A stretch of DNA of 64,000 bases from Sanguinoderma infundibulare. Its lineage: Eukaryota > Basidiomycota > Agaricomycetes > Polyporales > Polyporaceae. Made by a program: the position numbers and the translations under genes. The stretch covers positions 3,782,001-3,846,000 of the forward strand of contig JAVLRN010000003.1 of NCBI GenBank assembly GCA_032821775.1, written 5' to 3'. Shown here piece after piece: positions 1-9,899 of this stretch; positions within the stretch are counted from its first letter, which is position 1, and each line of letters begins with the position of its first letter. The notes under the pieces were generated by a model. The model saw only the letters and a list, made by a program, of their open reading frames with translations. It was not told where the DNA came from and ran no database searches.

Positions 1-143
1 TAGCTGGTAAGATGGTGTCATACTGAGAACGATGTAGGTTCACGGTGAACTATGGGAATGACCCTTCGCTTGAGGCCATCGTGAACCGGCGAGCCTTGGA
101 TTTCGGCGAAAAGCAACAAGAAAGCTGACCTAAGAATATGTAG

Positions 144-466
144 TGTCGAGGAGATCGCCATCAAGAGGGATATCAGTATGGCACAGGTTGCCTTTGCGTG
201 GGAGACGTCCATGAGTGGTGCGTGCCTGCCTTGGGATGAAGTTGATCCCAAGTCTGACTTCGTCAAATCAGTCGTCGCTGCGCCCATCATTGGCACGACG
301 AATCTCCGCAACCTGAAGGACATCGTCGGTAAGCTTCTGCACAAGCCATGAAGAACGCCACAGTCGACTTACGACACTCATAGATGGCATTGACGTCAAG
401 CTGACTGAGGAAGAGATCAAGTATCTAGAGGAACCATACCGCCCAATGAAGATTCTAGGGCACTAA
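144..466 (+). CDS. Aldo-keto reductase, C-terminal part (5' end outside or unresolved)
   Basis: This is the end of a cytosolic NAD(P)H-dependent aldo-keto reductase. After an acceptor at 141-143 the frame reads VEEIAIKRDISMAQVAFAW, the helix typical of yakc/aryl-alcohol-type AKRs. It continues to APIIGTTNLRNLKDIV, which carries the conserved Gly-Thr of the cofactor pocket. A 55-bp intron (329-383) joins this to DGIDVKLTEEEIKYLEEPYR and a stop at 464-466. Upstream bases 1-143 hold a plausible intron but no frame I could extend with confidence, so most of the barrel lies beyond the left edge. Family assignment is good; substrate cannot be inferred. Confidence 0.75.
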
Positions 467-651
467 GCGACGCTCCCGTGGACAGGGCACTGTATTCGCA
501 CAATTTCAGTAGATGGATGTGCGGAGAAGGTTGACGGTATGATACTGCGAAACGCAGCCGAATAAATCAGCATACACGGTATCATCGTACGGAGAGAAAC
601 TCACCAAATATGATAATACATCTTCCCCAACAACATAAGCGAGCGAACTGC

Positions 652-1796
652 TCAGCTGCCCCCCTTTTTCCCCTTCTCCTCCACCTGAACGATGTTGTCC
701 TTCGGTACGCTCTTCAGCAGCCCGACGCCCTCCTCGATCATCTCCACAATCTCGTCGCTCACGTCGCCCTGAACGACGATCTCGTCGAACCCTTGTACGT
801 TCTTGGTGACCGACGCGCCCGTCGCGAACTTCTGTGCGAAGAACTTCGCGGCCTTCTTCAGGTCGACGTCTGCGCACGACATCGAATGGATGTTCCAGTG
901 AGATAAGGAAAGAGGACAATGACGCACCGAACGCCTCAAGGCCGTGTACAGCGGTTACGTGCTTGCGCTTGTTCCGCTCTATCCGCTTGATCGTCACCTG
1001 CATGCGAAGTCAACCAACATGCTGTATGCGGAGGAACGGATAGAGATCGGCTTGTACTTGTGATGCCTGCCGCGGACACTTTCAGTCAGTCACGGTGCCG
1101 ATAGTCTTAAGGTACTAATGAGCGCACCAGTTTCTTCTTCAGCGCAGCGTCCGCCTTCGCCTCAGCCTTGGCCTCCTTCTTCGCCGTGTCCTTCTCCAGC
1201 TTCTCCTGTGCCTCCAGGCTCAGCGTCCCAATTTTAGCCTGCAGAGCCTCTGCACGACCCGATCGACGTTAACATCAGCGAGACAACATGACGATGCATG
1301 ATCCGACCCCGGGCCGCATCAGCAAAAGTTCACTTCCCTGACTTGTCCCTGATAGTTCCTGAGCTTCCTGAGGGGCCTCCTAAGCGATTCAGAGCGCCGT
1401 CAGGCTCTCAGGCTGGTCTACTCAGGGACCTGCCTGGGAGCCTGACACGATTTGTCGCGCTTACACTGGGCATCAGGAAGCCTCAGGAGCCGTCAGGTAA
1501 GTGAGCTTTTGCTGATGGCCCGCGCGACTAGTACTCGCAGGCCGAAAGGAAAGGATACACACCTTCGGAGTAGAACCGGTCGTAGAGCACCCGGTCCGTC
1601 TTCTGCAGCCACTCTTTACACCTCGTCAGGCTTGACCCGAACTCGCAGTACTCCACAGGGTATGAGCATACTGCCGGGATGCGCACGATGTTAGAGATGT
1701 TCGTTCATTGGGTGGGGTCGCATCACCTTCACAGTACAGGACCTGCTTGGGGACAATCGCTTCAGACGTTGATGCTCCGGCTTCTGCGCTCGCCAT
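652..1796 (-). CDS. TMA22: Density-regulated protein DENR / Tma22, translation re-initiation factor
   Basis: The product is the DENR/Tma22 partner of MCT-1/Tma20, which acts on 40S subunits in recycling and re-initiation. It starts at 1796 ([20 protein letters not shown]). An exon 1670-1563 follows with the Cys-containing N-terminal motif [15 protein letters not shown] and then CKEWLQ. An acidic/basic linker rich in Lys-Glu-Ala comes next. The C-terminal SUI1 domain begins [15 protein letters not shown] and contains the family signature [11 protein letters not shown] and [16 protein letters not shown], ending in a KGKKGGS tail. At least four introns are present. The one at 1250-1562 is 313 bp, far longer than the usual 50-70, because of an inserted inverted-repeat element. 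The splice phases rebuild one uninterrupted protein of normal length (roughly 200 aa). Confidence 0.9.
1317..1517. mobile_element. Approx. 201-bp TIR element (MITE-like) in a TMA22 intron
   Basis: The left end CATCAGCAAAAGTTCACTT (from 1317) and the reverse complement of the right end (to 1517), CATCAGCAAAAGCTCACTT, match with one difference. The similarity continues inward with CCTGAC and several CCTGA/TCAGG motifs, giving a fold-back element. No long reading frame is present. No convincing target-site duplication is visible in the GC-rich flanks, so the superfamily is unknown. It lies wholly inside intron 1250-1562 of TMA22. Confidence 0.7.
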
Positions 1797-2060
1797 GTTG
1801 ATTATTTGGTCCGTCTGAAGGGTTGTATACACCGAGGGTAGAGATGAGAGAAAGCTGGGAGTGCAGTCGAGGCTGAAGCGAGGCAGGTTCGAGGCAGATT
1901 AAGATCGTGAACCTTATCTAATCTTATCTGTCTCTCGCCGCTTTCAAGTTGTCCCGCTTGTGTCCCGCAGAAGAGTATGATGGCAGAGGTTTGATACACA
2001 TCTACATATACAAGAAGACAAAATATTGGTAGAAGCGCATACATGCTTCACATTCTCTCA
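1797..2060. promoter_or_regulatory. Intergenic region between DAHP synthase 3' end and TMA22 start
   Basis: This 264-bp gap separates two genes transcribed in the same (minus) direction, so it should hold the TMA22 promoter and the DAHP synthase terminator. No strong TATA element or other motif stood out. Confidence 0.4.
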
Positions 2061-5000
2061 TTAGGTCAGCTTGCGCCCTCCGAGCTCAGAGTACAAGACA
2101 TCGCCGTAGGACCTCTTCCCACCCGTCCTCTCCTTCTTGAAGTGGTCCGAGATCAGGAATGCAACGTCTGCAACCGCATCAATCACACATACTCTCATGA
2201 GATTCAACGGGGTACTCACCAAGCGACTGCTCAAAATTCAACCGCGGATCGCAGAAAGATTGGTACCGCAGCGGCAGCTGGTCCTCGCTCAGCTTCATGC
2301 TCCCACCCAGGCACTCCGTCACGCTGAACCCATCGTCTGCCAGCTCGCCCGTGAACTCGAGGCTCACGCCGCCCAGGCGTGAGCCGCACTCAGCGTGGAT
2401 CCGGATGGCCGCCGTCAACTCCGAGATGATCGTCCCAAAATTCCGCGTCTTCAGCCCGCTCGAAGACGTCAGGGTGCTGCCGTCCAGAGTAAGAAATGCA
2501 GGTTTCAGAATAGGATAGACGAAGGGAGGACACACTTTCCGTGCATGGGGTCGGAGATCCAGATTACCGGGTGGCCGGACTCCTGGACGGCCTTGATGTG
2601 GCCTGGGAGGCACTCCTCGACCTTGCCAGCGCCGTAGCGGGTGATGAGGGTGACCTTCCCATCTTCCCGATCGGGGTTGACGACTGCGAAACCACATTGC
2701 GCGAAGCCGACCGCGGTTCATTTAGATTCCAAAGGCCCCAAAGCTCGGATGCGAACTCACTTTCCAACATCCGGACCAGCTCGTCGGTCTTCATACTGGG
2801 GCCGACCTTGACCCCGATCGGGTTCCGGATCCCGCGGAAGTACTCGACGTGCGCGCCGTCGAGCTGTCGCGTGCGGTCGCCCACCCAGAGGAAGTGCGCG
2901 GACGTGTTGTAGTGCGCCCTCGGCGGAGGCGTCCGCGTGCCGTCGGAGCTGTAGGAGGCCAAGGAGGACGGGATAGCGAACTCGCGCGTCATCGCCTCTT
3001 CGAAGTCGAGCATGAGGCCTTCGTGGCTATGTGGCGCATGTTCGGATGTCAGGATGTACGATGGACAGAAGCGTGAGGGTGATGAACGGACCTGGTGTAG
3101 AAGTCGACTTCTCCTAGGGCGCCGCGGCCGCCACCGCTCTCGTAGCTGATGCTGTCTTTTCCGAGACCGATGGTCCGTGTGAACTCGAGAGCATCGGAAA
3201 GGCCCTCGGTGATGCGCTCAAACTCTTCCCTGGGGACGATTCAAGCCTTTACAGCGATATGTGCAGCATTTTTGCGGAACTCACCGCAAGGCCGGAGAAC
3301 GCACGTGGGTAAGCGACCAGTCCTTCGGATGGTGGAGGGACGCGAAGCCTGACGTTAGCAAACTCCGGACATGGTTGAGTGTTGTTGTTGAGTGGAAGTA
3401 GGCACTACGGAGCAGGGTAAATGAGTTTACACCCGACGCCACGACGCGAGCCGTCTACACACCCTTTTGCAAGTGGGTGGTTTAATAAATCGAGCCCACT
3501 TGCAAGAGGGTGGAAGGTTCCACCATGTATGATCGGACTGCGCGATTACTGCAATACGACAGTTATACGATGATGCGGTCCTTGGTAGCGGGGACACAAC
3601 GCCGGTGGTCGGACCCAAGCCCTGCCACCTCGGAGGAAGAAAGGTGTTCAAGCTCAGAGCTCTGAGCGGCGCTCAGCGCATAGTACAAGCGAAGAGCTGT
3701 AGCGCATTGAGCATCAGCTACCCGGGAACGCGCGGAGAGATGAGTAGAGGCGGATGTCTAGACAGAGCGTCGGGGATCAAGCGGCTCGTGGCGCAGATGC
3801 GTCGCGCTCGCATTTGTTTTCCCGGAGCTCCGGTGATATGCGTGTACTCACCCTGATGCAAGCCACTGCGCTCCCCGATGCAAGTGATCCCGCCCGCCCG
3901 ACCTGATGCAAGTGTCATTCCCCAATGCAAGCAATGTTGAGCTCCACGAGCAGTGGCCCAGGTGGTACAGTAAGACGTGTCTCAACTGGACCCCCTGGGT
4001 TCACATTGAGTCCACACCATTGACATAGACTCGGAAGACATCCCTGGTGCACAACCATCGCCTGCCTATTCGACAGGGCCCTCATGTGTGCGGGATCAGA
4101 CGGGGATGGCGGCAAGGCGGCACGAGCGGTCCACCCGCTTGCAAGTGGGTTCGGTATATTAAACCGCCCACTTGCAAAAGGGTGTGTAGACTCTACACGA
4201 TGCCATGAGTGTACGAACCTAAGCATCCGATTCGGGTCCGGAGTCCGGTCGTCTCGGTCAAGACTACATTATGCGGTCAAGACCCCTTCTCCACGTGCAT
4301 CAGAAAAGACGTACGCACCCGTTGACGTTGTCCCCTCTACCAGTGAGAAATTTGTGAACACAGAGTAAGAAGAACACGAGTCGGAACCGAGTCTTACCGG
4401 AAGCTCATCACTACGCTATCACCTATCTTCTCTGTTGGGCTACTTCTAGGCTTCGCGTACTGGCCTGCGATGCGCCCAATACGTACCTGCGATCGCACGA
4501 TTCAGGAATGCGCACAATTGCGAGACTGTGACTTGACTTACGATGGGCATACGCGCGCCCCAGATCAGAATGAGTGAGAAGGAAAGGATGAGACCGATTT
4601 TGTTCGATATGTTTTCCTAATCGGAGTCAGCACATGTGTTGTTGAACAATCCAGCAGACGCACATGTGTGCAAGCATCAAAGCTCTCGGCACAATCACCT
4701 GCATGTAGCAGGAAAGCCCGGCTGTGCTGCACCTGAACAAGCTGCGTCCTAAGCCTCTCAATCTAAGAGAACACATAGGTAAGCGACATCATGGTACTAT
4801 TCGCAACGGCACTGACCTCAGAAGGCGAGACAAGAGGTGGCAACGTCCGGATTTTTGCAAGTACTCTGGAGAACAATGAAGGCGTATTCGCCACGGACGC
4901 TAGTACCCGCGTGCCTACTTGTCTAGCTTTTCCCGGTCAGGATACACTACGTCCTAGAATATCATGGTCAGTTGCAATTTCTCCGATAGCGAAACTTGGG

Positions 5001-5072
5001 TAAATATGAATGACTCACTTGAGCTGCCGGTTTGCTCCTCCATGAGCTGGGAGTCCAAGAATTAGCAGGCAT
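2061..5072 (-). CDS. Class II (plant-type) 3-deoxy-D-arabino-heptulosonate 7-phosphate synthase
   Basis: The enzyme condenses phosphoenolpyruvate and erythrose 4-phosphate, the first step of the shikimate pathway to aromatic amino acids. The start at 5072 was chosen because ATG-MPANSWTPSSWRSKPAAQ matches the family N-terminus. Further blocks in order are YPDREKLDK, LPPLVSPSEIERL, AFLLHAGDCAESFDACTH, LILIWGARMPIVRIGRIAGQ followed by YAKPRSSPTE, FRGDNVNG, DDRTPDPNRML, SAYFHSTTTLNHVR, LHHPKDWSLTHVR, ISYESG, HFLWVGDRTRQLDGAHVEY, RNPIGVKVGPSM, LITRYGAGKVE, WISDPMHGK, SLEFTGELADDGF and a C-terminal KRSYGDVLYSELGGRKLT. All key metal- and substrate-binding blocks are present. The gene is split into many small exons. 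One intron (3405-4218, 814 bp) carries a 739-bp inverted-repeat element; without it the intron would be about 75 bp. Confidence 0.93.
3453..4191. mobile_element. 739-bp TIR element inside a DAHP synthase intron, hAT-like
   Basis: The left end reads GTCTACACACCCTTTTGCAA and the reverse complement of the right end reads the same. Homology runs about 65 bp inward with few differences. Each terminus is itself a hairpin (CCACTTGCAA arms around 3462-3514 and 4131-4184). A subterminal array of ATGCAAG motifs lies at about 3856-3935. No transposase frame is visible, so it is non-autonomous. If the element proper begins at ACCCTTTTGC, the flanking octamers are GTCTACAC and GTGTAGAC, an imperfect 8-bp duplication fitting a hAT target preference. 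The palindromic nature of these octamers makes this ambiguous. Confidence 0.8.
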
Positions 5073-6142
5073 ACCCGTCAGCTATGTGTTGGATGTCACA
5101 TCAGACCAGTCAGAAGTGCACGTTCTTTCTATGAAACTCAAATGCAGACTGACCTGACGGTGTCGAAGGCGGGTTGTTCGAGGTGGAGAGTGGGGAAGAG
5201 TCCACGGCGAGCTCGATCACTGCTTTATGTAGAAACTGAGATCCGATCGAATCTCGGGAGCTAAAGCGCTAATCTTTGAGCCGCTCCCACCGCTGCTGCC
5301 ACTCTTCTCTTACCACCATCTTCCTAGCATATCACTCCGGTGTGGGCGAGGAGCCCTGCGCTGGTAGCTCGGTTGAGCCACTGAATCAGTCTCGGACAGT
5401 TTGCCGTCCTCGATCGCCGACGAACAGGTATCGTCGATCCATCCTACTGTTCCCAACCTCCAAGGCCCTCTACACGTCCCGGCATTCAAGAATGATTAAC
5501 TTAATGTCCTTGGACACCGCTCCTTCAGATCCTCCAGGTACATGAAGAAGCTTCCGTGTCGACCTCGTGAGGTGCCGCACGTACCTCCGACCGACCTCGG
5601 AATCCGGATACTATGAAGATGCCCCGCATAGGATGTGGTCGGGTCTTCCAGTCCTTGAATTTTTGGCAATGGTACGTCAACTTCAGTCCCATGTTCCGAT
5701 GTACGAGGGGCGGAAGGAGTTATACGCTCAACCTCTTGCACGCAGGTGATTTTGGGATCAGTGCCGTACGTCGTTCCGTTTTGCGTAATCCCATGGATCT
5801 AAGTTACTCCTGATTCGTCCAAGTGAGCTATTCTTCGGCCCTCTGTGGGCTTGTGATGGACGAAGATTCGGCTCTAGTTGAGACCAGCGCACATATTTAG
5901 CCCGATTCAATGGTTCGACGTCTGGTTTAAGCGCTGCATGTTACTCAAACGTGCTCTTCTCTCATCGCAGGTGCGTTCTATGAATGCGAAAATATGTCAG
6001 ATGACTGGCCAGTGACCCCTCTCCGCCGGCTTCTTGGGCAAACTTTCTTGTCCAGATGCCCTCCGGACCGCGCATAAAGCACGATAAATACTTCATGACC
6101 TTCGACGGATCCTCATCACAGTCGATCCAGAAAATCCCAACT
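5073..6142. promoter_or_regulatory. Divergent intergenic region, DAHP synthase / CE15 esterase
   Basis: This is about 1.07 kb between two divergently transcribed genes and should contain both promoters. Short open frames occur on both strands but none shows domain-like composition or joins plausibly to neighbours. An in-frame upstream ATG at 6056 would add 29 residues ahead of the CE15 signal peptide and is considered less likely than the ATG at 6143. Confidence 0.4.
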
Positions 6143-7631
6143 ATGATCCAACTCAAGCTCGCCGCATTGCTCTGCGTCGCCATCCTAGCACTTCTGTCAT
6201 TCACGATAGCCCAATCTTGCATTCCTCTCCCAGCCCAGCTCCCCGAGCCCTCCGACCTCCCGATCATCTCCACCCTCCCCGACCCCTTCACCTTCAGGCT
6301 CTCCGACCGCTACCCCGACCCCGCGCGCGAGACCGTCCGCGCGTCCCGCGATGGAATAAACCTCACGATCTCCGTGACCGTCGACGGCAAGACGGCGTCG
6401 TTCCCCGCGAACATCACCCTACCCCCAGGCGCGTCGCGCGCGCACCGCGTACCGGTCGTGATCGCGACGGGCCCGCTCGTGCCCGTGCCGCCGGAGCCGT
6501 TCTTGGAGTCGGGCGTCGCGGTCGCGGCGTTCGACGTCAAGTATGTCGCGAACGACTCGTATGCGCGCATTGGGGCGTTCTGGGACTTGTATGCGGGACG
6601 TGACATAGGTGAGGTCGAGCGCGCGATGATGTCTGTCTCGAACATGGCATATCGACCGGTGTTCATATGTAGGTGTTATGACGGCGTGGGCGTGGGCAGA
6701 AAGTCGCATCCTCGACGCGCTGGAGCAGGTCGTGCCGGAAGTCGACACTTCTCGCGTGGGCGTGGTGGGGTGCTCGCGGTACGGCAAGACGGCGCTCGCT
6801 GCAGCGATCTTTGACGAGAGGGTGAGATGTACGATGTGATCGGGGACGTACCTGGTGCTGAGCGAGATGGATAGTTCAAACTCGCGCTGGTCATGTCCAG
6901 CGGTGCAGAGGGGATCGGTCCGTGGCGGTACTACTACGAAAGCCGTGAGTCCGTTCATCTTTCACTAGCTTTGTCCGATAATCCTTGACTATGTGCATGT
7001 CTGTATTGTCAGAGGGAGCGGCGGAGAAGATCGAGAACATCACGACAAACTATGGCTACTGGAGCACGACCGAGCTCTGGAAGTTCGATAACGTGACGGG
7101 GAATTCTACTAGGATCCCATTCGACGCGCACGAGTTAGTTTCGCTCGTCGCTCCGGTGCGCACATTTATTTAGCACAACTTTCGCGTATTGCTCCTTACG
7201 CGACACCCGGATAGCGCGCGATTCTGTGGGACGAAGGTCAAGAAGACTGGTGGGTGAGTGGCTTGTATTCTATTGGGGTTCTGGAAATGAAATCTCACGA
7301 CCGATGCAGACCAACCCGGAAGGGTCGGTCAGCGTCGTGTACGGGGCTTCCAAGGTCATCTTCGACTGGCTAGGCATCGGCGAAAAAGTCGGCGTGCATG
7401 TGCGTCACCCGCCAGATGACCTTCATTGTGGGCTGTCGGCCTAGTGAGTGGCTCTTGCTCGACATGCTGTTATGCCCGAATCTCAACGACCGTTACTTCA
7501 GCCCCGCAGCGCAGCCATTTGTTCGGGAGGTCTTCTTTGGCACGCCCACTACCGTCAACTTCAGCGACATCTCACCGTTCCCGCCTCACCCCGAGGCCTA
7601 CCCATGGGCATCCTCTCTTCCGCCACAGTGA
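6143..7631 (+). CDS. CE15 family 4-O-methyl-glucuronoyl methylesterase-like, secreted
   Basis: CE15 enzymes cleave ester bonds between lignin alcohols and glucuronoxylan during wood decay. A hydrophobic signal peptide (MIQLKLAALLCVAILALLSF) precedes SCIPLPAQLPEPSDLPIIST, the usual mature start. The catalytic serine lies in the nucleophile motif VVGCSRYGKTAL; typical fungal members have GCSRNGKG. The block PQESGSGG that carries a catalytic Glu in well-known members is replaced by SSGAEGIGPWRY, so the acid may be positioned differently. The catalytic His is in DDLHCG. The last intron uses GTGAGT at about 7444 and ends at CAG near 7500; this joins SAY to PAAQPFVREVFFG and avoids an apparent frameshift. 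About six short introns are present. The gene ends 73 bp from the stop of the convergent F-box-like gene. Family confidence is good; activity on native substrate is uncertain given the altered Glu block. Confidence 0.82.
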
Positions 7632-7704
7632 GGGGTGGAGGTTGAAGAACAAAGTCTGTATACGGATCCCGGAAAGGCATACCACAGAACGTAAATAGTG
7701 TGTA

Positions 7705-8814
7705 CTACTTGCAGAACGCGACCCATTTCCCACTATTGTTCTCCCATATATGCTTCAGCAGCTCGCTCACCTCGCCCGTCGTGTCTTTCCATTCCCGTCC
7801 CGAGCCCTCGAAGTCCAGCTCCGGAAGCATATCCAGCGACGCGACGCAGAATCGGTCCCCCGCCCATGCCCCGCCCGTGAGCTGCGGCTTGTAGTCATCG
7901 GCGCAGACCATGCCGACCTCGCGGGAGCTCGACCAGCATATCCTCGCGAGCAAGGCATGCGCGAGGTTCGCGTACGTGGGGACGGTGAGGCCGTCCGCGC
8001 GGACGTACTCGGCCTTCGAGAGGTTGCAGAGCACGCGCACGCCTGAGGGGTACGTCGGCCGTCTGCCGTCGCCGTACAGGGCCCTGAACATGCGCTCGTC
8101 GCGCCCGTGCAGGCGGCGCACGAAGTTGCCCGCGTCGTTGATCCGGGGCTGCTTCCATTCCTTGTTGAAGACGCGCTTGTAGCAGAACGCTGAGAAGTTG
8201 CTCAGGTTTTTCTCGACGGCCGCGAACCCGTGGTTGGGGAAGTCCGCAGCTTCGATCTCGCTGCGCTCCGCGTCCGCGAGCATGTTTTTGGGGAGGTCGT
8301 CGAGGTGCTGCGTGCTGTCGTCGAGGCTGATGAGGCGGCAGCCGGCCCAGCGCGCGTAGTGCGCGTAGGTGGCGCGGAGGATGTGGCGCTTGCCGATGGC
8401 GAGGAGGCGCTTGCAGGTGATGGACAGGTAGATGACCTCGTGGAGGGCACGGAGCTCGTCGAAGAAGAGGTCGAGGACCTCGACCGGCATGTGTGAGAGC
8501 GGGCCCGATTGCGAGGCGACGGTGCCTTCTGTCAGCCATTCGTCGACCTCGCTGAAGGGAGATATCAGTGAGCTAGGCGGAGAGGGACGGGGCGGCGGCG
8601 GATAGAGACGCACTTGGGCAAGCATGGCAGGGAGATGTTGCTGAGCAGGTGCTCGTGCGGGTAGAAGAACCAGGCGCCGAGCTCTCCCCAGAGATGCTGG
8701 CTCGACTCCCTCCGGTCGACGTTGATTCTAAAAACGATAAAATCCAGCAGTCATGAATCGGACCAGCTCCGAATCTAGCAGCGCTTCCACTCACATTTGC
8801 CACAGTTTTCCCAT
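7705..8814 (-). CDS. F-box-like basidiomycete family protein (paralog 1)
   Basis: The start at 8814 gives a short first exon MGKLWQ, spliced to INVDRRESSQHLWGELGAWF. This opening is characteristic of a lineage-specific agaricomycete family (pattern M-x-x-x-W-x-I-N-x-D-R-R). The next large exon contains an F-box-like helix block LSHMPVEVLDLFFDELRALH followed by CKRLLAIGKRHI. After it come WAGCRLISLDDST, CNLSKAEYVRA and a C-terminal block GGAWAGDRFCVASLDMLPEL ending in HIWENNSGKWVAFCK. Function is unknown; F-box proteins recruit targets to SCF ubiquitin ligases, but the F-box here is weak and this is inference. A paralog with the same exon plan lies at 24461-25875. A TATA-like element sits about 60 bp upstream. 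Confidence 0.75.
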
Positions 8815-8873
8815 CTTGAAGGTTGAAGTGCAGGGTTGCAGTCGAGTGCCAGCAGGTGGGTTTTGGTTGGGGC

Positions 8874-8880
8874 TTATATA
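8874..8880 (-). promoter_or_regulatory. TATA-like box of F-box-like paralog 1
   Basis: TATATAA on the minus strand lies 60 bp upstream of the ATG at 8814, a usual core-promoter distance with a short 5' UTR. Confidence 0.5.
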
Positions 8881-9899
8881 CGCCACGACCAGTCTGATGG
8901 GAGGCGTGTTTTGAACGTAATTTAGAGCGCGGGTTACGGCCACGAACCTCCCACCTGCGGCTAAGTCAAGGTGCGGTCCGCACAGCGGCCCCTGTCGTCC
9001 ACTGGGCGGGGATGGTATGCCGATACATGAGGACCCAATAAGAAAGCGCTTTGCTCCGAAAGCGTCGGAATAGGCGGTGCCATGTCGAACGGGACGCTCT
9101 GTTACGTCTCGACTGAAACGCCGAGAGGATATGTGTTACGTACACGCCGGCGTTCTAGTAGGACGCTTGGCAATACGGGCATTGATATCGGCAGGAACAG
9201 GTTTGCACAAGAATCGCAAGTAGTTTCCTTTTTGCGGACCTGAACAACAGGTCACAGGAACAGGCGTGTAGCCTGTAGGAGGAGAACATTTCTGGTCATT
9301 TAGTGAGTGGGCGATATCGCGTCGTGCGGGTGGGAACACAGTATCACAAAATTTGACCCGTACCTCAATTATGACAGACGGCGAGGCCCGGTGAGAACTC
9401 GACATGGCCATGGTCATGTCCTCAGCCACTACGACTGTACACCATGGAACATGAGGCATATTCCGCACCTGTACGCCAGGTTCCGCAAGAGAGAAGTATT
9501 GGTGGAAGGTTGAGCACAGGATAATTTGACGCCCAGGACGTGGTGACATCATGAGCGCGCGTCTATGATACCATATCGAGATGACGGTGTTCAACTTCTG
9601 AAGACCTGCGCATTTTCTCCAGATTTCTCCATCGTGTTGATCAACATTCTCCCGTCGACATCCTCTCTCGCCCATTCACTCTATCCGGAAGTAAAAATTA
9701 TATGATGGTGCTCTTCAGCTGTTGGATGATCCACTCAAGTCGACCAGGACTCGGATGACGTCACAGGGAATCGTGAATGACGTCCACTGCCAATGTTAAT
9801 GTGGCATGATTCAATAGAGGTGTCCCAACGGTGTTGTATCGCTTTCATCCTCACTCATACCAACCACCCCGGCTACATACCTCGCATACATACCTCGCA
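8881..9899. other. Intergenic, no supported gene
   Basis: A 179-codon open frame on the minus strand (9136-9675) has no recognisable motif and irregular codon use, and was not accepted as a gene. No repeats or RNA genes were recognised. Confidence 0.4.

Noticed and set aside
3453..3453. A clean 8-bp target duplication for the DAHP synthase intron element
   Set aside because: GTCTACAC and GTGTAGAC are reverse complements of each other and match only 6 of 8 as direct repeats, so they may belong to the inverted termini instead.
7400..7500. Apparent frameshift in the CE15 gene between LHCGLS and a downstream SEWLLLDML frame
   Set aside because: A 57-bp intron with GTGAGT and CTTCAG joins SAY to PAAQPFVRE in frame and matches the family's C-terminus, so the SEWLLLDML reading is intronic.
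9136..9675. 179-codon minus-strand open frame
   Set aside because: No domain, no splice partners, and mixed composition without codon bias like the real genes.
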